Assembly: GCF_018343545.2 (NCBI RefSeq)
Contig: NZ_JAGYPE020000004.1
Location: 1-33,999, forward strand
From: Neobacillus citreus
Lineage (GTDB): Bacteria; Bacillota; Bacilli; Bacillales; Cytobacillaceae
Length of the DNA: 33,999 bases
Direction: 5' to 3'
Shown: piece by piece, positions 7,025-16,827 of the stretch
Numbering within the stretch: the first letter of the stretch is position 1
Layout of the letters: every line of letters begins with the position of its first letter
Position numbers and translations under genes: made by a program
Notes under the pieces: model-generated
The model's database searches: none
Told to the model about the DNA's origin: nothing
What the model saw: the letters and a program-made list of their open reading frames with translations, nothing else

Positions 7025-8335
7025 GTGATTACCACAGAACTTTTAACAGAGTTACAGGCCATTTTATCACCAGAGCGAGTCATCGAAGGTGATAAAAACC
7101 ATCCGCTGGGAAATAGCGGCACAGTCAAGGTGTTTCCGCAAACAGAAGAAGAAATAGCAAGCATTCTTAAATTTGCCAATGATAATGGTAAAACGGTAAA
7201 CGTAGAAGGCAATGGAACCAAAAAGGGATTTGGCGGTTTAACCCAAACAGCCGATATTTTACTTTCGCTATCAAACTATAAGGGTATTGTAGAACATGTC
7301 GTCGGCGATATGACGTTAACTGTTAAGGCCGGTACCAATTTCAAGGAATTGCAGGAGTATTTGGCACAGTTTAAGCAAAAAATTTCACTCGATCCTTATT
7401 GCCCAGAATCTGCAACGATTGGGGGGATTATCGCAGCGAATGATAGCGGCCCCAAAAGATTGGGTTATGGCTCTTCAAGAGATGTTGTCATTGGGCTAAG
7501 AATCGTTTATCCAGATGGTAAAGTGATTCGTTCAGGCGGAAGAGTGGTCAAAAACGTCGCCGGTTATGATATGAATAAATTGTTTATCGGTTCGATGGGT
7601 ACGTTGGGTGTGGTATCTGAAGTAACCGTAAAGCTTCGCCCTCTGCCTAAATATGAAAGTTTGAATTTAGTATTATTCCCACAAGGAAATATGGAAGAAA
7701 TCAGGGCGTTTGCTACCAAGCTTCTAGATTCTACGACGGAACCCGTAACGCTGGAATTGCTTAGTCCAGCATTGTCCGAAAGATTGATTGGTCAAAACTG
7801 TTACACAATCGCGGTTAGTCTTGAGGATGTTGAAACATCGGTACGCTATCAAGAGAACTTTATCCAAAGCATTCAGCCGGCCCATTCAGAATTGAAAGTT
7901 CTTTCTCAACAAGAAGCACAGTCTTTTTGGAACAAATTTTACTCACTTTCACCAAACTCCTCCACAGATTCAACACAGGCTTCTTTGAAAATTGGTGTCA
8001 TTAACATGGATGTATCGCACGTAGTAAAAGAAAGTCATCTCCTTATTGATTCTCACAACTTAGATGTCGAAGCGCATGGCGGATTAGGCCATGGCTTATG
8101 TCAAATTAACCTTAGCGGTTCAAAGGACGATATCATTTCAGCCATTCAGCAAACAAGAGAATTGTCCACAAAACTTGGCGGGTACACCGTCATTAATCAT
8201 TTACCTTTTGCCTTAAGACAGGAAGTTGACACCTGGGGTAAAAAGCCATCACATTTCTTCCTATTAGAAGGGATCAAATCCAAGGTTGACCCAAATAGAG
8301 TTCTTAATCCTAAACGATTTGTGGGAGGGATTTAA
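7025..8335 (+). CDS. glcE: Glycolate oxidase FAD-binding subunit GlcE
   Basis: The 436-residue protein is one of two flavin subunits of glycolate oxidase, which oxidises glycolate to glyoxylate at the membrane. The PCMH/FAD_binding_4 fold is visible: VNVEGNGTKKGFGGL binds the pyrophosphate, followed by PESATIGGIIAANDSGPKR and GGRVVKNVAGYDMNKLFIGS, where GlcE-type proteins carry the isoalloxazine contacts. The C-terminal part (about 300-436) is shorter than in GlcD. AGGAGG at 7011-7016 best fits GTG 7025. GTG 7016 and TTG 7019 lie inside or too near it. Its stop overlaps the ATG of the Fe-S subunit (TAATG). This order, E-F-D, differs from Escherichia coli glcDEF. Confidence 0.88.
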   Translation: MITTELLTELQAILSPERVIEGDKNHPLGNSGTVKVFPQTEEEIASILKFANDNGKTVNVEGNGTKKGFGGLTQTADILLSLSNYKGIVEHVVGDMTLTVKAGTNFKELQEYLAQFKQKISLDPYCPESATIGGIIAANDSGPKRLGYGSSRDVVIGLRIVYPDGKVIRSGGRVVKNVAGYDMNKLFIGSMGTLGVVSEVTVKLRPLPKYESLNLVLFPQGNMEEIRAFATKLLDSTTEPVTLELLSPALSERLIGQNCYTIAVSLEDVETSVRYQENFIQSIQPAHSELKVLSQQEAQSFWNKFYSLSPNSSTDSTQASLKIGVINMDVSHVVKESHLLIDSHNLDVEAHGGLGHGLCQINLSGSKDDIISAIQQTRELSTKLGGYTVINHLPFALRQEVDTWGKKPSHFFLLEGIKSKVDPNRVLNPKRFVGGI

Positions 8336-9690
8336 TGATGAGTCTCATAGAAACAGATTTAAAGAAAGACCCAGCATGCACAACTAGTTTAAGTAATTAT
8401 CTGGCGAAGGATCATCCAGATGAAAGCAAATGGGCAGATTGTGTACATTGTGGTATGTGTTTGGAATCATGCCCAACTTATGAAATTACTGGTCAGGAGC
8501 AGCATTCCCCGCGCGGCCGCGTCCATTTGATTAAATCGGTGGCGGAAGGGCGGCTCACGCTCAATGAACAGTTTATGGATCCTGTTTTCGCTTGTCTTGA
8601 CTGCCGTGCTTGTACAACTGCCTGTCCAGCGGATGTGGAAGTCGGCGGACTGATTGAAGAGGCCCGCGGCCAGATTCGCCAAGCAATGCCGTTAACAGGC
8701 GTAAAAGGTGCGGTAAGCAAGGCGTTCCTGCAGGGATTATTCCCGCATCAAAATCGCCTCAATAAACTTGGAAGCCTGCTGCGATTCTATCAAAAGAGCG
8801 GTATGCAAAAGGTTGTAAGAAAGTCAAAGCTGATTAATATCATGCCGCAGCATCTTGTCGATATGGAAGCGATCATGCCCGAGGTGAAAGAGCCTGTTCG
8901 AAAAAAATACAAAGATGTCAATGTCATTAAGTCCAAAGGGGAAACAAAGCGCGAGGTGGCATTCTTAACAGGCTGTGTGATGGACGTGATGTTCAGTGAT
9001 ATTAATGAAGCAACGATTAACGTATTAACCCGTAACGGGAATGACGTAACTATTCCGAAGAACCAAACCTGCTGCGGAGCACTGCATGTCCATGCGGGGG
9101 ACCGTGATATGGGAAGAAAACTGGCAAAACAAAATATCGAGGCATTTAAGGATTCTGATAAGGTGATTGTCAATGCAGCTGGCTGTGGCTGTGCCTTAAA
9201 GGAATATCCTGAGTTATTCCGGGATGATCCTGAATGGCATGAAAAGGCGGAAGAGTTTTCTGCGAAGGTAGAGGACATTTCGAAACACCTTTATGATACA
9301 GGCTACGAAATACCAAAAGCGGAATTAAAAACTCGGATTACTTATCACGATGCCTGCCATTTGGCGCATGGACAGGGAATTCGTCAGGAACCGCGCGACC
9401 TGTTGCTCAACATTCCTGGAGTCGAAATGGTTCATATGCCAAATTCGGACCGCTGCTGCGGCAGTGCGGGAATCTACAATATTACAAATCCGGAAATGGC
9501 TTCTGCCGTCCTTGAAAACAAAATGCAAAATGTCCCTGAAGATGTCGAAATGATTTCGATGGGGAACCCAGGATGTATGCTCCAGATGGCGATGGGCGTA
9601 CAAAAGCAGGGACGGAATCAAAAAATTGTCCACACAGTTCAGCTGCTCGATTGGGCTTACCAAAAAGAAGACGGCAAGGGGGAACTCTAA
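8335..9690 (+). CDS. glcF: Glycolate oxidase iron-sulfur subunit GlcF
   Basis: The 451-residue protein carries electrons from the flavin subunits toward the quinone pool. Two 4Fe-4S motifs lie near the N-terminus (CVHCGMCLESCP near residue 36 and CLDCRACTTACP near 89). Two CCG domains follow: TCCGALHVH with an upstream GCVMDVMF and GCGCALKEYP, and RCCGSAGIYN with HDACHLAHGQG and GNPGCMLQ. All cysteines of the family pattern seem present. The length fits GlcF/YsfD proteins. The start overlaps the preceding stop in TAATG, a GGGAGGG site lies upstream, and its own stop overlaps glcD in the same way, so the three subunits are translationally coupled. Confidence 0.93.
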   Translation: MMSLIETDLKKDPACTTSLSNYLAKDHPDESKWADCVHCGMCLESCPTYEITGQEQHSPRGRVHLIKSVAEGRLTLNEQFMDPVFACLDCRACTTACPADVEVGGLIEEARGQIRQAMPLTGVKGAVSKAFLQGLFPHQNRLNKLGSLLRFYQKSGMQKVVRKSKLINIMPQHLVDMEAIMPEVKEPVRKKYKDVNVIKSKGETKREVAFLTGCVMDVMFSDINEATINVLTRNGNDVTIPKNQTCCGALHVHAGDRDMGRKLAKQNIEAFKDSDKVIVNAAGCGCALKEYPELFRDDPEWHEKAEEFSAKVEDISKHLYDTGYEIPKAELKTRITYHDACHLAHGQGIRQEPRDLLLNIPGVEMVHMPNSDRCCGSAGIYNITNPEMASAVLENKMQNVPEDVEMISMGNPGCMLQMAMGVQKQGRNQKIVHTVQLLDWAYQKEDGKGEL

Positions 9691-11156
9691 TGGCGGTCAA
9701 GGGAATCAAATCAACCGATCGGCATATTTTAAATCTTGCAAATATCGTAGGAGACGCCCGGTCGATTATTTACAATAAGGAAGATCTCATCGCATATGAC
9801 TGTGATGGCTTCACATTACACAGGCATTTGCCCAAAGCCGTTGTATTCCCGAATAACACCGAGGAAGTGGCTGCCCTAGTTAAATATTGCGCAGAAAATC
9901 AGCTGCCATTCCTCGCACGTGGTGCAGGAACAGGCTTAAGTGGCGGCGCTATCCCTTTAAATGGTGAGGTCATTATTAGCTTAGTTCGAATGAAAAAGCT
10001 GTTAAGTGTTGACTTCGAGAATCGCCGCGCTGTGGTTCAACCGGGCTTCGTCAATTTAAAGCTGACGAACTCCATTTCTGATAAGGGCTACTATTATGCG
10101 CCAGATCCATCCAGTCAGTATTGCTGTACAATCGGTGGAAATGTTGCGGAAAATGCCGGAGGTGCTCACTGTTTAAAATATGGGGTAACAACCAATCATA
10201 TCCTTGGTCTCGAAGTTGTTTTACCAAACGGTGAGATTGTTGAAATTGGAGCCAACGGCATTCCTGATGAGCCGGGCTATGATCTACTCGGGCTATTAAC
10301 AGGGTCTGAAGGAACATTAGGGATTGTTACCAAAATTACGGTCCGTATCCTAAAAAACCCTGAATCAAAGAAAACGGTGCTGGCTTATTTTGATAAAGTG
10401 GAAGACGGCTCACAGGCTGTTTCCGATATTGTTTCTGCCGGGATAGTACCAGCCGCCTTAGAAATGATGGACAAAACAGCGATTGAAGGGGTAGAGGCAG
10501 CTGCCTTCCCAGTCGGGCATCCAAAGGATATTGAAGCCGTGCTGCTGATTGAAGTAGATGGCATTGAAGCTGGTTTGGATGAGCAAATTAATCAAATTCT
10601 TGATGTCTGCAAAAAAAGGAACGTACGTGAGGTCAGAGCAGCAAAGGATGAGGCGGAACGCGGCAGATGGTGGGCGAACCGGAAAACAGGTTTCGGTGCT
10701 ATGGGCGCGATCTCTCCTGATTATTTAGTACAGGATGGCGTTATCCCTCGCAGCAAACTGCCGGAAGTTCTAAATAGAATTAACAAAATTAGTGAAGAAT
10801 CCGGACTCCGGATTGCGAATATTTTTCATGCGGGAGATGGAAACTTGCACCCGTTAGTTCTTTTTGATGCCAGAATTCCCGGACAAAGTGAAAAAGCTTT
10901 GGTAGCCGGAAGTGCCTGTTTGCAGGCTTGTGCAGATGTGGGCGGTACTATCACCGGTGAGCACGGCGTCGGAATTGAGAAAAGAGAAGAAATGCGCTTC
11001 GTCTTCACTGATGAAGAAATTATCGCGCAAACGGATGTTCGAGAGGTCTTCAATCCTGATAATCTATTAAATGCCGACAAACTATTCCCGATGCCAGGGC
11101 GATGCGTGGAAATTAAGAGGGATCTAAAAGAAAAGGAAACTGCTATTACATCCTAA
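9690..11156 (+). CDS. glcD: Glycolate oxidase FAD-linked subunit GlcD
   Basis: The 488-residue catalytic flavin subunit has the FAD-binding PCMH motif [18 protein letters not shown] at about 76-93, the [24 protein letters not shown] loop (opening cited in part), and the family C-terminal motifs [12 protein letters not shown] (histidines near the flavin) and [15 protein letters not shown]. It resembles Bacillus YsfC and E. coli GlcD, with D-lactate dehydrogenases as the nearest alternative. ATG 9690 is chosen because it overlaps the glcF stop and follows AAGGGGGA. An upstream in-frame ATG at 9573 lies well inside glcF. It is followed after 86 bases by malate synthase, which uses the glyoxylate product. 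Confidence 0.92.
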   Translation: MAVKGIKSTDRHILNLANIVGDARSIIYNKEDLIAYDCDGFTLHRHLPKAVVFPNNTEEVAALVKYCAENQLPFLARGAGTGLSGGAIPLNGEVIISLVRMKKLLSVDFENRRAVVQPGFVNLKLTNSISDKGYYYAPDPSSQYCCTIGGNVAENAGGAHCLKYGVTTNHILGLEVVLPNGEIVEIGANGIPDEPGYDLLGLLTGSEGTLGIVTKITVRILKNPESKKTVLAYFDKVEDGSQAVSDIVSAGIVPAALEMMDKTAIEGVEAAAFPVGHPKDIEAVLLIEVDGIEAGLDEQINQILDVCKKRNVREVRAAKDEAERGRWWANRKTGFGAMGAISPDYLVQDGVIPRSKLPEVLNRINKISEESGLRIANIFHAGDGNLHPLVLFDARIPGQSEKALVAGSACLQACADVGGTITGEHGVGIEKREEMRFVFTDEEIIAQTDVREVFNPDNLLNADKLFPMPGRCVEIKRDLKEKETAITS

Positions 11157-11242
11157 TTTTAACGGCATGGAAGTTCCCGTTCAATCCATTAACATATTTT
11201 TCGAAACTATTACTTTTACCAAATCAAGGGAGGAACATCATC

Positions 11243-13423
11243 ATGACTAATTATGTAAAAAAGGGAAATCTACAAGTGGCCCAGGAACTCTATGAATTTA
11301 TTAACTCGGAAGCACTTCCGGGAAGCGGCTTGGACGCAGACCAGTTTTGGTCCGGTTTTGAAGCGTTAATCAGCGACTTAACGCCTAAAAACAAGGAGCT
11401 GCTGGCAGTTCGTGATGATATTCAAAACAAACTGAACACATGGTATCGCGAAAATAATGAAAACTTTGATTTCGAAGCATATAAGTCATTTTTAAAGGAA
11501 ATTGGCTATCTAGAACCGGAAGTAGAAGATTTTGAAATTACGACTGCTAATGTCGATGACGAAATTACTGTTCAAGCAGGCCCACAGTTAGTTGTTCCAG
11601 TCAATAATGCCCGCTACGCCATTAATGCGGCCAACGCCCGTTGGGGAAGCCTTTATGATGCACTTTATGGAACGGATGCAATCAGCGAAGAAGCTGGTGC
11701 CAGCCGTGAGGGACGTTACAATCCTGTCCGTGGTGCAAAGGTCATCGAATTTGCCAGGAATTTTCTTGACCAAGCGGCTTCATTACAAGGAGCATCGCAT
11801 AAGGACGCGGTTTCCTATATCGTAGCAGATGGTAAACTACAGGTTGCATTAAATAATGGAACAACGACGGGGTTAGAAGATGAAGCAAAGTTTGTCGGCT
11901 ATCAGGGAACACAGGAAGATCCATCCGCCATTCTTTTAAAAAATAATGGACTTCATTTTGAAATCCAAATCGACCGAAATCATCCGATAGGCAGTACGGA
12001 TGCGGCTGGCGTGAAGGATGTGATCCTTGAATCGGCGATTACGACCATTATGGACTGCGAAGATTCTGTAGCGGCCGTAGATGCTGAAGACAAAGTGCTC
12101 GTCTATCGCAACTGGTTAGGCCTTATGAAAGGTACACTTTCAGCTACTTTTGAAAAAGGCAATAAAACGATGACACGGACACTCAATCCGGATCGCAGCT
12201 ACTTGTCTCCTGCCGAAGAGGAAATCACTTTAAATGGACGTTCCTTGCTATTTGTCCGCAATGTCGGACATTTAATGACTAATAGTGCCATTCTTGACGC
12301 AAATGGTGAGGAAATTCAGGAAGGTATTTTGGATGCCGTTCTGACTTGCCTTATTGCCAAACATACACTCTTAGGCAATGGTCCATTCCAAAACACGGAG
12401 AAGGGTTCAGTCTACATTGTAAAACCAAAAATGCATGGTTCAGAAGAGGTTGCTTTTGCCAATCAGCTATTTGACCGCGTGGAAGATTTGCTTGGACTTG
12501 AGCGCAATACTTTAAAAATCGGTGTTATGGATGAAGAACGCAGAACCACTTTGAACTTGAAGGCATGCATCAAACAGGTAAAAGACCGGATTGTGTTTAT
12601 TAATACCGGGTTCCTTGACAGAACAGGCGATGAAATTCATTCTTCCATGGAAGCTGGTCCAATGGTTCGTAAAAATGATATGAAATCATCCAAATGGCTC
12701 CAGGGCTATGAACAATCCAATGTGATTGCAGGACTTTCAAGCGGATTCATGGGTCGTGCACAGGTTGGCAAAGGCATGTGGGCTATGCCGGATTTAATGG
12801 CGGAAATGCTAAAGCAAAAAATTGGTCATGTAAAAACGGGAGCCACTACAGCTTGGGTGCCATCTCCAACTGCTGCGACATTGCATGCACTGCATTACCA
12901 TGAAGTAGATGTAAAAGAAGTACAGAATGAAATGCTTCATCAAACTGGAGACTTCCAAGATGATATCTTACAAGTTCCTGTTGCAAAGAACCCATCCTGG
13001 ACTCCTGAAGAAATCCAGGCAGAGCTTGACAACAACTGCCAAACCCTTTTAGGCTATGTTGTCCGCTGGGTAGATCAGGGGGTTGGCTGTTCAAAAGTAC
13101 TAGATATCAATGACGTGGGGTTAATGGAAGACAGAGCTACATTGCGAATTTCCAGCCAGCATTTGGCAAACTGGCTGCACCATGGTATTTGTACGAAAGA
13201 GCAAATTCTTGAAACATTGCAGCGCATGGCCAAGGTGGTTGATAAGCAAAATGCAGGAGATCAGATGTATCACAACATGGCTCCGAACTATGACGACTCC
13301 GTTGCCTTCCAAGCTGCTTGCGACTTGATTTTTGAAGGCTATGACCAGCCAAATGGCTATACCGAGCCAATCCTGCATCGCAGACGGATTGAAGCAAAGG
13401 CTAAGTTCGCAGTGAAACAATAA
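11243..13423 (+). CDS. glcB: Malate synthase G
   Basis: The 726-residue enzyme condenses glyoxylate with acetyl-CoA to give malate and CoA in the cytosol. The length is that of the monomeric G isoform (about 723-730), not the shorter A form. Family segments include the [12 protein letters not shown] stretch, [17 protein letters not shown] (acidic Mg-binding region), [24 protein letters not shown] with an active-site Arg, [17 protein letters not shown] and the late [16 protein letters not shown] region. AAGGGAGGA precedes ATG 11243. As in the E. coli glc operon it stands with glcDEF. Malate synthase here without isocitrate lyase means that glyoxylate comes from glycolate, not from isocitrate. 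Confidence 0.96.
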   Translation: MTNYVKKGNLQVAQELYEFINSEALPGSGLDADQFWSGFEALISDLTPKNKELLAVRDDIQNKLNTWYRENNENFDFEAYKSFLKEIGYLEPEVEDFEITTANVDDEITVQAGPQLVVPVNNARYAINAANARWGSLYDALYGTDAISEEAGASREGRYNPVRGAKVIEFARNFLDQAASLQGASHKDAVSYIVADGKLQVALNNGTTTGLEDEAKFVGYQGTQEDPSAILLKNNGLHFEIQIDRNHPIGSTDAAGVKDVILESAITTIMDCEDSVAAVDAEDKVLVYRNWLGLMKGTLSATFEKGNKTMTRTLNPDRSYLSPAEEEITLNGRSLLFVRNVGHLMTNSAILDANGEEIQEGILDAVLTCLIAKHTLLGNGPFQNTEKGSVYIVKPKMHGSEEVAFANQLFDRVEDLLGLERNTLKIGVMDEERRTTLNLKACIKQVKDRIVFINTGFLDRTGDEIHSSMEAGPMVRKNDMKSSKWLQGYEQSNVIAGLSSGFMGRAQVGKGMWAMPDLMAEMLKQKIGHVKTGATTAWVPSPTAATLHALHYHEVDVKEVQNEMLHQTGDFQDDILQVPVAKNPSWTPEEIQAELDNNCQTLLGYVVRWVDQGVGCSKVLDINDVGLMEDRATLRISSQHLANWLHHGICTKEQILETLQRMAKVVDKQNAGDQMYHNMAPNYDDSVAFQAACDLIFEGYDQPNGYTEPILHRRRIEAKAKFAVKQ

Positions 13424-13447
13424 TCGATTAGAATAGATGAATTCCGG

Positions 13448-13470
13448 GGCATTCTTGTAATGAGAATGCC
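13448..13470 (+). terminator. Hairpin after malate synthase, possible weak terminator
   Basis: GGCATTCT (13448-13455) pairs perfectly with AGAATGCC (13463-13470) around a 7-base loop. Only TTGGAAAAAA follows, so without a T run it may stabilise the mRNA 3' end or attenuate transcription and need not end it. Confidence 0.4.
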
Positions 13471-13588
13471 TTGGAAAAAAGTAAACAGTATAAATTATTC
13501 GTTGAAATGAGAGACTGCACCGAGCCTAAGACCGCCATTTTCAACATCACTCATATTTTTTTTATAAAATAAATGGAGGTTTGAGGCT

Positions 13589-14809
13589 ATGCAAAACCTA
13601 AGGGAGACTTCGCTGGAACTTCACAAGCAGTCAAAAGGGAAAATAAATATCAATGTTAAGGTTCCGGTGGAAAATGCATATGATTTAAGTTTGGCTTATT
13701 CACCGGGGGTGGCAGAGCCCTGTAAAGAGATCTATCTGAATCCCGAAAAAATCTATGACTATACGATTAAAGGAAATCTTGTTGCGGTCGTATCCGATGG
13801 ATCAGCCGTACTAGGCCTTGGGAATATTGGTCCAGCTGCCGCAATGCCCGTTATGGAAGGTAAAGCCGCATTATTTAAGGCTTTCGCTGATGTGGATGCA
13901 TTTCCAATCTGTTTGAATACGAATGATGCGGAGCAAATTATCGAAACGGTAAAATTACTGGAACCAACATTTGGCGGCATCAATTTGGAGGACATCGCAG
14001 CACCGAATTGTTTCATTATAGAAGAAAGACTTAAAAAAGAAATGAACATCCCTGTTTTTCATGATGATCAGCATGGAACGGCAATTGTCACGGCAGCTGG
14101 ATTAATTAACGCTTTAAAGGTAGTTGGCAAACGTCTTGAAGATACGAGAGTAGTAGTCAATGGCGCAGGTGCGGCGGGAATTGCCATTACAAAATTGCTG
14201 TTGAGAATGGGAGTATGTGACATCATTTTGTGTGACACAAAAGGTGCAATCTATGAGGGACGCCTAACAGGAATGAATTCGATGAAAGAGTCGATTGCTA
14301 TGCTGACAAATAAAAGCCATATTCAAGGAGATTTAACAGAAGTGATTAAAGGGGTAGATGTGTTCATCGGTGTATCTGCCGCTGGAGCAGTCACACAAGA
14401 GATGGTCATGACCATGAACGAGGATGCGATTATTTTTGCCATGGCAAACCCAATCCCTGAAATTATGCCAGGAGAGGCAATGGAAGCTGGAGCGGCAGTG
14501 GTAGGTACAGGACGCTCCGATTTACCGAATCAGGTGAATAATGTTCTTGCATTCCCAGGTATTTTTAAAGGGGCGCTGAAGGTCCATGCTTCTGAAATAA
14601 ATGAAGAAATGAAGCTGGCTGCCGTTTATGCCATTGCCAACTTAATCACGCAGGAAGAACTTTCCCGCGAATATGTGATTCCACATCCTTTTGATAAAAG
14701 AGTGACAGAAGCAGTAACCGCTGCAGTTGCGGAGGCTGCCATTAATACAGGAGTCGCACGAAAGAAAATGGAACAAGAAAAAACTGTTGGAGAGGAAGTA
14801 TCACAATGA
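13589..14809 (+). CDS. NAD(P)-dependent malic enzyme
   Basis: The 406-residue enzyme decarboxylates malate to pyruvate with NAD(P) in the cytosol. The N-terminal malic domain contains YSPGVAEPCKEI, VSDGSAVLGLGNIGP and GGINLEDIAAPNCFIIE (metal-binding acids), then PVFHDDQHGTAIV with the conserved Asp pair. The Rossmann domain has VVNGAGAAGIAI (GxGxxG-like, about residues 190-201), followed by ICDTKG-type acid LCDTKGAIYEGR. The size matches the short bacterial form such as B. subtilis YtsJ (about 410), not the 560-residue form. AATGGAGG lies before ATG 13589. Four bases overlap with the next gene. In this cluster it returns malate to pyruvate, closing the glyoxylate-oxidising cycle. Confidence 0.93.
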   Translation: MQNLRETSLELHKQSKGKININVKVPVENAYDLSLAYSPGVAEPCKEIYLNPEKIYDYTIKGNLVAVVSDGSAVLGLGNIGPAAAMPVMEGKAALFKAFADVDAFPICLNTNDAEQIIETVKLLEPTFGGINLEDIAAPNCFIIEERLKKEMNIPVFHDDQHGTAIVTAAGLINALKVVGKRLEDTRVVVNGAGAAGIAITKLLLRMGVCDIILCDTKGAIYEGRLTGMNSMKESIAMLTNKSHIQGDLTEVIKGVDVFIGVSAAGAVTQEMVMTMNEDAIIFAMANPIPEIMPGEAMEAGAAVVGTGRSDLPNQVNNVLAFPGIFKGALKVHASEINEEMKLAAVYAIANLITQEELSREYVIPHPFDKRVTEAVTAAVAEAAINTGVARKKMEQEKTVGEEVSQ

Positions 14810-15585
14810 AATTTACTAGATTTACACAAGGTTCAACTGTTTATACAGGTGTGATAAAAGATAGCAACATCCAGGAAATTAAAGGTGATATGTTTGGAGA
14901 ATGGGAGTTTACTGGGAACAGTTTCTCTGTAGCTGACGTAAAATTGCTGGCGCCACTTGAACCGAACCACATCATAGGAATCGGCGCAAACTATGTTTCT
15001 AAGCTTGAAGACCTGCCTTCCGAGCTTCCGGAAATTCCAGTTTTCTTCTTTAAACCAACCTCATCCGTTATTGGTCCGGAGGATGAAATTATCATTCCAG
15101 AGGGAATTGAACAGGTAAAGTTCGAATCTGAGTTAGCCATTGTCATTGGTAAAGAAGCTAAAAACGTTCCTGAATCAGAGGTGTTGGATTATGTATTCGG
15201 CTATACGGTTGGAAACGACGTAACAGCCCCTCAATTTTTCCATCAGGACGGGCATTGGACAATTGGAAAGTCTTTTGATACCTTCACACCGCTCGGGCCT
15301 GTGATCGAAACAGAACTGGATCCATTCGCTGTAAAGGTTGAAGCAAACCTGAACGGTGTGGAGAAACAAAATAGTGCTACGGAATTAATGATTATTCCGA
15401 TCCGAAAAATGGTATCTTATTTGACAAAAGTGATGACTCTTAAGCCGGGAGATGTGATTTTGACAGGCAGTCCGCTTGGAGCTGAGCTGGTTGGTGCCGG
15501 AGATACAATTGAATGTGAAATTAAAGAAATTGGGACATTGCGTAATACATTTGTATTGGCAAAAGAATCCGTTAAATCTAATTAA
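14806..15585 (+). CDS. Fumarylacetoacetate-hydrolase-fold enzyme
   Basis: The 259-residue metalloenzyme of the FAH family acts on beta-keto acids. The fold markers are GIGANYVSKLED, PVFFFKPTSSVIGPEDEI, the metal-binding acids in VKFESELAIVIGKEA, FGYTVGNDVTAPQF, GKSFDTFTPLGPVI and the C-terminal LKPGDVILTGSPLGAE. Members include 2-hydroxyhepta-2,4-diene-dioate isomerase/decarboxylases, acylpyruvases and oxaloacetate decarboxylases (FAHD1-like). It overlaps the malic enzyme by ATGA. That tight coupling makes oxaloacetate or a related 2-keto acid a good candidate substrate, but no residue seen here decides this. Confidence 0.85.
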   Translation: MKFTRFTQGSTVYTGVIKDSNIQEIKGDMFGEWEFTGNSFSVADVKLLAPLEPNHIIGIGANYVSKLEDLPSELPEIPVFFFKPTSSVIGPEDEIIIPEGIEQVKFESELAIVIGKEAKNVPESEVLDYVFGYTVGNDVTAPQFFHQDGHWTIGKSFDTFTPLGPVIETELDPFAVKVEANLNGVEKQNSATELMIIPIRKMVSYLTKVMTLKPGDVILTGSPLGAELVGAGDTIECEIKEIGTLRNTFVLAKESVKSN

Positions 15586-15660
15586 ATCCCTAACAATGGC
15601 CGGTAAAAGATTTATGCTTTCATGTAACCTATTAGGGACAGTATTTTGAGGTGAGCAATT

Positions 15661-16437
15661 ATGGATAGAGAGAATATGGTCAAATCTGTAAGCAGGGCGT
15701 TGGATATTATTCATTTGGTGAGTTTAAAAAAGGGCGGATTAGGTGTGACAGAGATTGCTAAACAAATGGATATCAACAAAAGCTCTGTTTACCGCATCCT
15801 ATCAACATTTGTCCAGTATGGTTATATCGAGCAAGATGAAGTTACCGGCCGCTATAAACTGGGTTATAAATTCTTGGATATCAGTTCAAAGCTGCTTGAA
15901 TCCATTGATCTAAGGGCTGAGGCAAAGCCATTCTTAAAACAATTGGAAAGCGAAAGCAATGAAGTTATCCATCTTGTTGTTTATGATCAAGGGGAAGTCG
16001 TTTATATCGAGAAATTAGAAGGTACTGAAACGTTACGATTGCATTCCAAAGTAGGCAAAAGGGCTCCCATGCATTGTACATCCGTTGGTAAAGCCATCCT
16101 TGCTTTTCAACCTACTGATGTTGTACTGGATATACTTGAGCGAAAAGGCATGCCGATGCACACAGATAAAACAATTACCAATAAAGAAGACTTTTTACGG
16201 GAATTGGCGAACGTAAAACGGAAGGGTTACGCACTTGATTTAGAAGAAAATGAATATGGAATTACATGCATTGCTGTACCAATCTTTGATTATACGGGAA
16301 AAGTTGTTGCGGCAGCCAGCCTCTCTGGACCAACGATACGGATGACGGATGACCGATTAAAACGACTTGAAGCACGAATGCTGCACATAGCAAAACAAAT
16401 ATCAACACGACTGGGTTTTGAAAATAGAGTTAGCTAA
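15661..16437 (+). CDS. IclR-family transcriptional regulator
   Basis: The 258-residue regulator has a winged HTH at about 5-65 (SVSRALDIIHLVS, GVTEIAKQMDINKSSVYRILS, YKLGYKFL). The IclR effector domain covers about 80-250: the pattern RAEAKPFLKQLESESNEV is followed by GKRAPMHCTSVGKAILA, the family hallmark where the effector pocket sits, and later EENEYGITCIAVPIFDY. GAGGTGAG precedes ATG 15661. It ends in a strong terminator and is followed by the permease. IclR regulators often respond to glyoxylate, pyruvate or aromatic acids. It is the second regulator of the cluster and probably controls the permease operator at 16555-16602 or the upstream operon. Confidence 0.92.
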   Translation: MDRENMVKSVSRALDIIHLVSLKKGGLGVTEIAKQMDINKSSVYRILSTFVQYGYIEQDEVTGRYKLGYKFLDISSKLLESIDLRAEAKPFLKQLESESNEVIHLVVYDQGEVVYIEKLEGTETLRLHSKVGKRAPMHCTSVGKAILAFQPTDVVLDILERKGMPMHTDKTITNKEDFLRELANVKRKGYALDLEENEYGITCIAVPIFDYTGKVVAAASLSGPTIRMTDDRLKRLEARMLHIAKQISTRLGFENRVS

Positions 16438-16438
16438 G

Positions 16439-16490
16439 AATATTTGACTAGTATAAATGATATACTGGTCAAATATTATTTTTGGATTTT
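16439..16490 (+). terminator. Strong terminator after the IclR gene
   Basis: A 17-bp stem with one G-U pair (16439-16455 with 16461-16477, loop AATGA) is followed by ATTTTTGGATTTTTTT. It separates the glycolate operon from the permease transcript. Confidence 0.85.
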
Positions 16491-16515
16491 TTTAATTCCA
16501 ATTTTCTAAAAATTA

Positions 16516-16602
16516 TTGTAATTCAGATAAAAATCCGTATAATAAAAGAGTGATCGAAACATGTTATATAACATATGAATTATTGTTGTATAACATGTTT
16601 CG
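16516..16602 (+). promoter_or_regulatory. Permease promoter with a 19-bp inverted-repeat operator
   Basis: TTGTAA at 16516-16521, a 16-base spacer and TATAAT at 16538-16543 form a good promoter. Starting about 12 bases downstream, two 19-base arms (16555-16573 and 16584-16602, CGAAACATGTTATATAACA and its near-complement with one wobble) face each other across ten bases. The left arm contains the perfect palindrome ATGTTATATAACAT. CGAAAC/GTTTCG words recur at 16640 and 16690. This is a likely operator for the IclR or GntR protein. Confidence 0.65.
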
Positions 16603-16827
16603 TCCTTAGCAACAAATTTAAGGGTTGTTTCTTATTACGAAACGAAGAGGGGTGAAAGTTTTAAAAAAAATTAAAGTCTGATATAACAGCGTTTCGCAGT
16701 CACTTACATATTAATCAGTCATCATAGAAATCTATTGATTTATCCATCAGAACTATTCATTTCTAGTTCTGAAAAGGGATAAGACCGATACATGAAAATT
16801 TTAATTTTTTTATGATGGGGGATTACT
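16603..16827 (+). promoter_or_regulatory. Long leader of the permease gene with a hairpin
   Basis: About 225 bases of leader separate the operator from the permease. CAGAACTA at 16748-16755 pairs perfectly with TAGTTCTG at 16764-16771. A run of T follows only 30 bases later (about 16799-16811). This could be an attenuator or just an mRNA stabiliser. No known riboswitch fold was recognised. Confidence 0.35.

Noticed and set aside
9573..9689. Upstream start that would lengthen GlcD by 39 residues
   Set aside because: It lies wholly inside glcF without a ribosome binding site. The TAATG overlap at 9690 is the normal coupled start.
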